From: Microbaculum sp051390635
GTDB lineage: Bacteria > Pseudomonadota > Alphaproteobacteria > Rhizobiales > Tepidamorphaceae
Length of the DNA stretch: 64,000 bases
Assembly (NCBI RefSeq): GCF_051390635.1
Contig: NZ_JBPODT010000002.1
Location: 1,178,001 to 1,242,000 of the forward strand
Reading direction: 5' to 3'
Shown: positions 53,482-61,946 of the stretch, piece by piece
Position numbering within the stretch: the stretch's first letter is position 1
Layout: every line of letters begins with the position of its first letter
Notes under the pieces: model-generated
What the model saw: the letters and a program-made list of their open reading frames with translations, nothing else
What the model was told of the DNA's origin: nothing
The model's database searches: none
Program-made: the position numbers and the translations under genes

Positions 53482-53811
53482 ATGTTCATCGCCATGAACC
53501 GTTTCAAGGTCGTCAAGGGCTCGGAAGCCGATTTCGAGAGCGTCTGGCGAAACCGCGACAGCCACCTCGACGACATGCCCGGCTTTGTCGAATTTCACCT
53601 GCTGAAGGGGCCGGAACGGGACGATCACACGCTTTATTCCTCCCACACGGTCTGGAAGGACCGCGCCGCCTTCGAGGCTTGGACCCGGTCCGAGGCCTTC
53701 CGCCAGGCGCACAAGAACGCCGGCAGCAACAAGCCGCTCTATCTCGGCCATCCCGAATTCGAAGGCTTCGAGTCGGTGGTGGACCTGAAGAAGACGGCCG
53801 CAGCCGCCTGA
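53482..53811 (+). CDS. hmuQ: heme-degrading monooxygenase, IsdG/HmuQ family
   Basis: Opens the heme ring in the cytoplasm to release iron. 109 residues from the ATG at 53482 with GGGAGA upstream, an ABM-type ferredoxin-like fold. The IsdG catalytic set is present at matching numbers: Asn6, Trp67 (FEAWTRS) and the heme-ligand His77 (FRQAHKN). Follows tonB by 47 bases and ends the plus-strand heme operon. Confidence 0.92.
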   Translation: MFIAMNRFKVVKGSEADFESVWRNRDSHLDDMPGFVEFHLLKGPERDDHTLYSSHTVWKDRAAFEAWTRSEAFRQAHKNAGSNKPLYLGHPEFEGFESVVDLKKTAAAA

Positions 53812-53900
53812 ACCGACGGATCGGATCGTTTCGGATCACCGGGGCGCCGACGCGTCGGCGTCAACGAAGAACAGCACGGTCGCACCCAAGCGGCCGAAAC

Positions 53901-53927
53901 ACGACGCGGGCCGTGGGCCCGCGTCGT
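53901..53927. terminator. bidirectional terminator hairpin
   Basis: An 11-base perfect stem (ACGACGCGGGC and its complement) with a 5-base loop between the convergent hmuQ and ABC-permease genes. On the minus strand GTTTC follows. The gap also holds a 14-base palindrome GCCGACGCGTCGGC near 53848. It probably ends both operons. Confidence 0.5.
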
Positions 53928-54008
53928 CATGTGCTGGGACGGCTGTGACCCGCAGAGTGTGCCAGCGCCGGGCCACGCATGGTGCCGAAGGTATCCACGC
54001 GGCCGGCT

Positions 54009-54938
54009 TCAGCGCGGCTTGGCGAAGGGAATCCCGAGGGCCGCGGGCATCCGGCTGCTGCGCGAACCGACCGCCAGCGAGACGATGGCCACGACGTATG
54101 GTGCGATCACGAAGAACTGGTAGGGCACTGCCGGAAAGATCGTCTGCAACCTGATCTGGGCCGCGTCGGCGATGCCGAAGACCAGCGCGACCAGCACGGC
54201 CGCCACCGGATTCCAGCGCGCGAAGACCACGCAGGCGATGGCCAGGAAGCCACGTCCGGCGGTCATGTTCTCCACGAAGCCCCAAAGGTGCGCGGTCGAC
54301 AGGAATGCGCCCCCCGCGCCCGCGAATCCGCCGGCGACCAGGACGCACAGGAACCTGACGCGGTCGACGTTGATTCCCGCCGAATCCGCGGCAACCGGCG
54401 TCTCCCCGACGGCCTTGATGATCACGCCCAGCCGCGTGGCCCTGAACATGTAGGCCATGGCAATTGCGGACGCGACCGCGAGATAGACCAGCGCGTGCTG
54501 TCCGAACAGGATGGGACCGATCACCGGGACGTCCGCGAGCCCGAGAATGTCCAGTTCGCGAAATCCGGGGATCTTGACCGCGGTCCCCGCCTCGCCGAGC
54601 GTCAGCCGATAGCCGTAGCCGGACAGGCCGAGGCCGAGGAACAGAAGGGCGATCCCCGACACGATCTGCTCGGTCTTGAGGCGCACCACGAAATAGGCAT
54701 GCACGCCGGACATGGCGATACCGGCCACGATCGCCGCCAGAAGGCCCACCCATGGACTCCCCGAATACACGGCAAACAGGACGGCGACGAAGGCACCGAC
54801 CAGCATGATGCCTTCGATGCCCACGTTGATGACTCCGGCCCGCTCCGAGAGCGTCTCGCCAATGGCCGCGAGCGCGATCGGCGCGGCGAGCCGGATCCCG
54901 GCCGCCAGCAGCGAGCTCAGGAATACCACCTCATCCAT
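54009..54938 (-). CDS. ABC transporter permease, BMP/nucleoside type (second subunit)
   Basis: 309 residues, eight or nine helices, starting MDEVVFLSSLLAAGIRLAAP. Contains ETLSERAGVINVGIEGIMLV, the signature of the NupQ/YufQ class paired with BmpA-type binding proteins, and the coupling region VGETPVAADSAGINV. It overlaps the preceding permease by 8 bases. Last gene of the operon before the terminator. Confidence 0.9.
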   Translation of the reverse strand: MDEVVFLSSLLAAGIRLAAPIALAAIGETLSERAGVINVGIEGIMLVGAFVAVLFAVYSGSPWVGLLAAIVAGIAMSGVHAYFVVRLKTEQIVSGIALLFLGLGLSGYGYRLTLGEAGTAVKIPGFRELDILGLADVPVIGPILFGQHALVYLAVASAIAMAYMFRATRLGVIIKAVGETPVAADSAGINVDRVRFLCVLVAGGFAGAGGAFLSTAHLWGFVENMTAGRGFLAIACVVFARWNPVAAVLVALVFGIADAAQIRLQTIFPAVPYQFFVIAPYVVAIVSLAVGSRSSRMPAALGIPFAKPR

Positions 54939-55964
54939 TGGCCGATGCCCCCCGCATTCCGCCCGGGCCGCGGCGCAAGGCGATGCTGGCCGCAAGGAAG
55001 ATCAGGATGATCGCCCCCTCCATGATGTTGATCAGCGGGAACGGCACGACACCGTTGCGCGCCAGCGCGCCAAGGCCTGAGTACAGCAACGAGAAACCGA
55101 ACGCCGACACCGGAACAAGAAGCGGATTGAGGCGAGCGACCAGCGCCACGGCTATCGCGGCGATGCCGAAGCCCGGCGCGAAGCCTTCCTGAAGGCGTCC
55201 GTACAGTCCGGCCACCTCGACGGCGCCGGCCAGTCCGGCCAGCGCCCCGGATATCACCAGCACCGTCGCCGCCATGCGCGACGGGCTGATCCCGGCATAC
55301 TGCGCGGCATGATCGTTCGACCCGACGACCGCGAGCCGGTATCCGAAGCGTCCGCGCATCACGGCAAGCGCCACGACAACCACGGCCAGCACGGCGACGA
55401 TCAGCCCCGCGTGTATCCGCGTTCCGTCGAATAGGACCGGCAGGCGCAGCGCCTGGTCGATCGCGTCGGTACGCGGAATGATCCTCATCTTCTCCTGGAG
55501 CGGACCGCGTACGAGCCACGACAGCATCTGCACCGCAACATAGTTCAGCATGATCGTCGCGATGATCTCGTTGCCGCCGAACCGCGCCTTGATGCCCCCG
55601 GCGATGCCGCCCCAGACGGCGCCCCCCAGGAATCCGAGGCCCAGGAAGAGCACGATCCCTGCGACGTTGGCGGGAAGAAGCGGCGCGGCGACGACGGCGA
55701 CAACGCTGCCAGCGATCAGCTGGCCGTCCATGCCGATATTGAAGATGCGCGCCTTGAACGCGATTGCGATGCCAAGCCCCATGATGGTCAGCGGAATCGT
55801 GCGCAGCAGGGCTTCGAGCAGGCCGGCGCGGGTAAACAACGCCCTCTCGACAATGCCGTAGACGATGTCGGCCGGATTGGCGCCGGCGAGAAGGATCGCG
55901 ATCACGACCATCGCGACGAGAAACGCCACCGCGACCAGCGCCGGTTTCCGCAGTTCGGTCCCCG

Positions 55965-55968
<4 letters not shown>
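54931..55968 (-). CDS. ABC transporter permease, BMP/nucleoside type (first subunit)
   Basis: 345 residues from the ATG at 55968, which overlaps the ATPase stop (ATGA). About nine helices. Typical segments: IAIAFKARIFNIGMDGQLIAG, GGNEIIATIMLNYVA and GFGIAAIAVALVARLNP, as in NupP/YufP. Forms the channel with the next gene product. Confidence 0.9.
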
Positions 55969-57545
<1,577 letters not shown>

Positions 57546-57558
57546 GGCTACCGCCGGC

Positions 57559-58515
57559 TCAGGGCAGATCTTGGATCTTGCCGGCACGGATATCCTCGAC
57601 CAGCGTGTCGATCCGTGCCTTGTCCTCTGCCGGGATAGCGGCCTCGAAGTCGCGCAGAGGCGCCAGGCCGATACCGCCTTCCTCGAGCCCGAGGACATAC
57701 GTCTCCGGCTTGAGGGTACCGTCCATCAGCTTGCCCACCGCCAGGTCGATGTTGACGTCCATGTTGATGAGCGCCGTCGTGATGATGGTTTCCGGCGCCA
57801 TGGCATGGCTGTCGAACGCGGTGCCGATTGCCAGAACCTCGGCCTTCTGCGCCGACTGGATCGTGCCGACGACGTTCTCGTTGCCCGTCGACGTGACGAC
57901 GTCCGCCCCCTGCTCGATCAGCGAGGTGGTGATCTCCGCGCCGCGCGCGATATCGGAGAACGAACCGACATAGGCCGACAGCACCTCGGTATCCGGGCGC
58001 ATCGCCTTGGCGCCCCGCTCGAACCCGAGATTGTAGTCCTCGATGACCGGCACCGGGATCGCGCCGATATGGCCGATCTTGCCGTTTTTGGAGAACAGCG
58101 CGGCCACCGCGCCGGCCATGTAGCCGGCATCGCCCCAGCGATTGTCGAACGAAGCTACATTGGGCTCGGCGGCAACCTGGGCCGTGTTCACCACGAACCA
58201 GGTGTCGGGATACTCCGCATGGATCTCCATCACGGGTTCGGCGAACTGGAACCCGTGGCCGATGACCATGTCATAGCCCTCTTCCGCGTAGGACCGGAGC
58301 ACGTCCTGGATCTGCGCGAAATCGGTGTTCTCGCGAACAGCCACCTCGATATCGTACTTGGCCTTGGCGGCCTCGATCCCCTTGTTTGCGGCGGAATTGA
58401 ACGTCCCGTCCGTAATCGGTCCGGGGAGCACCAGGGCTACCCGCTTGGTCTCCGCCTGGCCCGGTGCCGTCGCCATGACGACGGCAAGAACGGTTCCTGC
58501 AATTAGCTTCCACAT
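57559..58515 (-). CDS. BMP family ABC transporter substrate-binding protein
   Basis: 318 residues with a signal peptide (MWKLIAGTVLAVVMATAPGQ, cut after QA) and no lipobox cysteine. Bmp/PBP1 fold: VALVLPGPITDGTFNSAAN, GYDMVIGHGFQFAEPV and NRWGDAGYMAGAVAAL. Family members bind nucleosides, purine-like compounds or autoinducers. Given the hydantoinase genes upstream, a cyclic ureide or purine product is a reasonable ligand, unproven. The 67-base gap upstream holds no clear promoter. Confidence 0.9.
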   Translation of the reverse strand: MWKLIAGTVLAVVMATAPGQAETKRVALVLPGPITDGTFNSAANKGIEAAKAKYDIEVAVRENTDFAQIQDVLRSYAEEGYDMVIGHGFQFAEPVMEIHAEYPDTWFVVNTAQVAAEPNVASFDNRWGDAGYMAGAVAALFSKNGKIGHIGAIPVPVIEDYNLGFERGAKAMRPDTEVLSAYVGSFSDIARGAEITTSLIEQGADVVTSTGNENVVGTIQSAQKAEVLAIGTAFDSHAMAPETIITTALINMDVNIDLAVGKLMDGTLKPETYVLGLEEGGIGLAPLRDFEAAIPAEDKARIDTLVEDIRAGKIQDLP

Positions 58516-58582
58516 GTCGGTTTCCTCTTTTTTGGCTAGGTGCCGCCTGATTTATTGTTGTTCTGGAGATGGTCTGCCGGCT

Positions 58583-59254
58583 TCAGCGATTCAGCCTCTC
58601 CAGTATCTCGTCCACGGTCATCACATCTCCAAACTGCTGGATGATGTTCTCGAGCGTGCCGCGGTGCTCGGCCTCCGACAGAGCGGCGGTGCCGTCCGAA
58701 ACCATCACCACCTTGAAATCCATCATCATCGCGTCGCGAGCGGTGGATTCGCAGCACACGTTGGTCTTCGTGCCGCAGATCAGCAGGGTGTCGATGTTCA
58801 GGCTGCGCAGGACGCGCTCGAGCTGGGAGGATCCCGGAACGAGCGCGCTGTAGCGGTTCTTGAAGAGCTTGATGTCCGGCTCCTCGACCGTGAGTTCATG
58901 CCAGATATCCTGGCCCGAGCCGCCGGGCGAAAGGCTTTCGATGGTCCGCGAGCGGACATCGTCGGAGACGAAGAAATCGAAGAAGTTGCGCCAGTCGCTG
59001 CTGTCGCCCGTGCCCACATTGGCGTGCGTGCACCAGACCACGGTGCCGCCGGCGCGGCGCAGGCCGTCGGCGAGCCGGTTGATCGATGGCACGATGTCGC
59101 GCGACGCCGGCACCTCCGCCGGCGCGCCCGGCTCGCAAAAGGTCTTCTGCATGTCGATCACGACCAGAGCCGTGCGCTTCGCCTCGAGATCATCGAACAG
59201 ATGCAGACGTCCGCGGCGCGCCACCACCCGATCGATTATATGCTGACTTATCAT
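58583..59254 (-). CDS. isochorismatase-family cysteine hydrolase (possible N-carbamoyl amidohydrolase)
   Basis: 223 residues from the ATG at 59254 (MISQHIIDRVV), which has AAGGA eight bases upstream. An ATG at 59269 overlapping the regulator stop is the alternative. Catalytic triad: Asp34 (VVIDMQKTF), Lys132 (LFKNRYSAL) and Cys167 (TNVCCESTARDA). The family includes N-carbamoylsarcosine amidohydrolase, nicotinamidase and biuret/ureide hydrolases. Next to ATP-dependent hydantoinase subunits, an N-carbamoyl amino acid substrate is the simplest inference. Confidence 0.88.
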   Translation of the reverse strand: MISQHIIDRVVARRGRLHLFDDLEAKRTALVVIDMQKTFCEPGAPAEVPASRDIVPSINRLADGLRRAGGTVVWCTHANVGTGDSSDWRNFFDFFVSDDVRSRTIESLSPGGSGQDIWHELTVEEPDIKLFKNRYSALVPGSSQLERVLRSLNIDTLLICGTKTNVCCESTARDAMMMDFKVVMVSDGTAALSEAEHRGTLENIIQQFGDVMTVDEILERLNR

Positions 59255-59268
59255 TTTGTAGTCCTTCA

Positions 59269-59838
59269 TCAGAATGACAGACCGTCCGAGAAGACCCACA
59301 GAAGCTCCGCGGGCCCGTCGCTGTCGTTGTACCAGCGGTGAGGCGTATCCGATTGGAAGTGCAGGGAATCCCCCTGCGCGATTTCAACGATCGTCCCATC
59401 GATGTCGTAGGTGATCCGTCCCGACAGGACATGAGCCAGTTCCTCGCCGGGATGGGACATGAACTCCTCGCCGGAATGGGCGCCCGACCCAATCGTGCCG
59501 ATGCGCGATTCCAGCAGGCCGGGCACGAATCCGCTGCTCAGGTCCTCGAGCACGAGGGCCATTTCGGGGAAGGAGCGCCTGCCCCTTTGGTTGCGCCGGA
59601 CGACGGAATAGCGCGCATGCTGCGTGCGGGTCCGATCGAGCAGGAAGCCCAGATTGGCCTGCAGCGCCGTGGCCAGGTTGATCGCGTTGACGAGGCTGGG
59701 ATTGAGCAATCCGTTCTCGATCTTGCTGATCGTGCTGACCGGCACGCCGGACCGCTTGGCAAGCGCCGCTATGCTCAACCCCTGATCCTGGCGCAACTGC
59801 CGGATCCGGAGGCCGAGCGTATCCGCGGCCTTGCTCAT
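59269..59838 (-). CDS. XRE-family transcriptional regulator with cupin domain
   Basis: 189 residues. Helix-turn-helix at about 10-64 (LSIAALAKRSGVPVSTISKIENG) and a C-terminal cupin at about 115-185 (HPGEELAHVLSGRITYDIDG, LHFQSDTPHRWYNDSD) that would sense a small ligand. It lies inside the operon, 4 bases after the zinc-protein gene. Probably the local regulator of the uptake and hydrolase genes. Confidence 0.93.
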   Translation of the reverse strand: MSKAADTLGLRIRQLRQDQGLSIAALAKRSGVPVSTISKIENGLLNPSLVNAINLATALQANLGFLLDRTRTQHARYSVVRRNQRGRRSFPEMALVLEDLSSGFVPGLLESRIGTIGSGAHSGEEFMSHPGEELAHVLSGRITYDIDGTIVEIAQGDSLHFQSDTPHRWYNDSDGPAELLWVFSDGLSF

Positions 59839-59842
59839 GTGC

Positions 59843-60133
59843 CTAGCCCCTCACCCGGTCGATCAGGAACGGCTCGCCCTTGAGGGCGGTTTCCGTATCC
59901 AGGGCGACGCCGCAGCCGGGGCAATAGAACCGGCGCAGCATCAGGTTCGGATCGGTCGCCGCGAAGACGGCACCCGCGCTTTCGCAGAGCGGGCTCTCCT
60001 CGAGCCGGGCCGCCTCCTTCCAGATGTCATCCGCGGAGCACAGCCGGTGGCCGCAGGAGCGGCAGACCAGCGCCTCGCCGGCACCCTCCGCCGAGCGATC
60101 GATCGTCGCAGAGTAAGGTCGCTTCTCGCTCAT
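59843..60133 (-). CDS. small zinc protein, acetone-carboxylase-gamma-like partner of HyuAB
   Basis: 96 residues from the ATG at 60133, which overlaps the hyuB stop by one base. Two CxxC knuckles (Cys24/27 in CRSCGHRLC, Cys71/74 in FYCPGCGVALDTE) build one zinc site. The pattern and size resemble the gamma subunit of acetone carboxylase and related small partners encoded next to HyuA/HyuB-type genes. It may be a structural third subunit of the ATP-dependent amidohydrolase. Confidence 0.8.
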   Translation of the reverse strand: MSEKRPYSATIDRSAEGAGEALVCRSCGHRLCSADDIWKEAARLEESPLCESAGAVFAATDPNLMLRRFYCPGCGVALDTETALKGEPFLIDRVRG

Positions 60134-61941
60134 CACACCAGCTCCCTGCCAAGTCGCGCCGCCATCCGGCCCCTGCGCAGGCGTTCCGTCTCCGCCTGGT
60201 CGACCGCGCCGCCTTCGCCAAGCGCAACACCGTAGATTTCCTCGGCAGCCGACCGGCTGACGAGCCCCTCACGCACATCGCCGGCGACCCGGTCGGGATC
60301 TCGCGCCAGCGGATCGCCATAGCCGCCGCCGCCGTTCCAGCGCACGTACAGCGCGTCCTTGCCCATCAGCGGAAACACGCCCCAGGACACAGGCTCGGCC
60401 CGGCCGTTCAGCCGCTCGTCCTGCGCCCCGTCCTCGCCTGGGGCCTCGTCATGCTTGACCCAGAGGTACCGGTTCGGCGCACCGGGATAACCGCCGGCCA
60501 GGCCGTCGCTCATCGGATGGCGGGCGCCCTTGCCGGAAATCACGTAGTGGATTCCTCCGTCCGGCGCCTTGTGCGGAACGATCGCCAGTTCTCCGCCGGT
60601 ACCGCCGCGCCACTCTCCCGGCCCTCCGGAATCGGTCATCCGCTTGCGGAAGAGATAGCGGACCGGGAAGTTCGCCTCGACGGTTTCGACATTCGCCATC
60701 CGCGAAATCGGATTGGGAATTTCGCCGCCGATTTCCACGCCGTCGGCAAACGACCGGGCGCCACCGGCGCCGGCGAACGTCTCCGTCAGAATGCCGATCG
60801 ACTCGCCGCCCTTCTGGTTGCGGCCGAACTTAAAGATCGCGAAATGATTGGCGTGCCAGACCGCGGTCGCCTGGCCACGATACTTCTCGCTGGCCGCGAG
60901 CATCTTGCCGATCGTCGCGCAGGCGGCGTTGTTGACGGACTGGATCGCCGCGACTGTCGCCACCGACACCGGCGCCGGCCGGGTGCAGTTCACGATAGAG
61001 CCGTCCGGCGCGATCATCTCGACCGGCTCGATGACGCCCTCGTTCCAGGTGATGTCGTAGCACAGCAGCGGAAACAGCGGCGCGAACAGGCCGCCGAGCG
61101 ACGCCCATTTCGTGCAATTGATCGCGTAGCGGCTTTGCGGGCTGGACCCGGTGAAGTCGAACACCAGCCGGTCGTCCGACTTGGTCATCGTCAGCCGGAC
61201 CACCGCGGTCTCGCCGTTCACATCGAGATACTGCCGCGACTGCCAGGACCCGTCGGGAAGTTCGCGAAGCCGCGCCCGGAACAGGTCTTCCGACTGCCGG
61301 ATCAATTCCGACCCCGCCGCATCCACGGTTTCGGGCCCGTATTTCTCGATCAGCGCCTGCATCCGTTCGCGCGCCACGTTGTTGCAGGCGATCATGGAGC
61401 GCAGATCCAGCGTCACCATCTCAGGCGAGCGCACCATATTGAGCATGGTGTCGAGCACGTCGTCGACCATCTCGCCCTGATCGACGATCTTGATGCCCGG
61501 AGACGAGAAGCCCTCGGTGAAGATGTCGGGCGACTGCGGGCTGAAGCCCCCCGGATTCATTGCGCCGATGTCGTAGACATGCACGAAGCAGGCGCTCCAG
61601 GCGACCAGCTTGCCGTCGTAGTGGATAGGCGCCACCAGGTAGATGTCGGACGTGTGCAGCGCCGCCGTGTACGGGTCGTTGAGAAGGAAGACGTCGCCTT
61701 CGCGGATGCGTCCCTCGAACCGTCGGATGATTGCCTTGCAGGCTTCGGCGGCACTGGTCAGATGGTGCAGAAATCCGACGCCGCCCATCAACAGCGATCC
61801 GTCCGCCCGGTACAGCGAGACCATCAGGTCGTGGCCTTCGTTCGTGATGGCGCTGCCGGAGACGTGCTTCAGGGTGATCACCGCCTCATCGATGATGCGG
61901 AACAGCCGGTGCCGGATAATCGAAAACGTCATCGGGTCCAT
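60133..61941 (-). CDS. hyuB: hydantoinase B/oxoprolinase family protein
   Basis: 602 residues from the ATG at 61941, favoured over the GTG at 61950 because GGAGG lies nine bases upstream of the ATG. Full-length HyuB domain: start DPMTFSIIRHRLFRIIDEA, DVFLLNDPYTAALHTSDIYL, FDFTGSSPQSRYAINCTKW and the C-terminal GGPGEWRGGTGGEL. Works with HyuA in ATP-dependent ring opening of hydantoins, oxoproline or lactams, or in ATP-dependent carboxylation in related enzymes. Substrate not readable from sequence. Confidence 0.93.
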   Translation of the reverse strand: MDPMTFSIIRHRLFRIIDEAVITLKHVSGSAITNEGHDLMVSLYRADGSLLMGGVGFLHHLTSAAEACKAIIRRFEGRIREGDVFLLNDPYTAALHTSDIYLVAPIHYDGKLVAWSACFVHVYDIGAMNPGGFSPQSPDIFTEGFSSPGIKIVDQGEMVDDVLDTMLNMVRSPEMVTLDLRSMIACNNVARERMQALIEKYGPETVDAAGSELIRQSEDLFRARLRELPDGSWQSRQYLDVNGETAVVRLTMTKSDDRLVFDFTGSSPQSRYAINCTKWASLGGLFAPLFPLLCYDITWNEGVIEPVEMIAPDGSIVNCTRPAPVSVATVAAIQSVNNAACATIGKMLAASEKYRGQATAVWHANHFAIFKFGRNQKGGESIGILTETFAGAGGARSFADGVEIGGEIPNPISRMANVETVEANFPVRYLFRKRMTDSGGPGEWRGGTGGELAIVPHKAPDGGIHYVISGKGARHPMSDGLAGGYPGAPNRYLWVKHDEAPGEDGAQDERLNGRAEPVSWGVFPLMGKDALYVRWNGGGGYGDPLARDPDRVAGDVREGLVSRSAAEEIYGVALGEGGAVDQAETERLRRGRMAARLGRELV

Positions 61942-61946
61942 GATGG

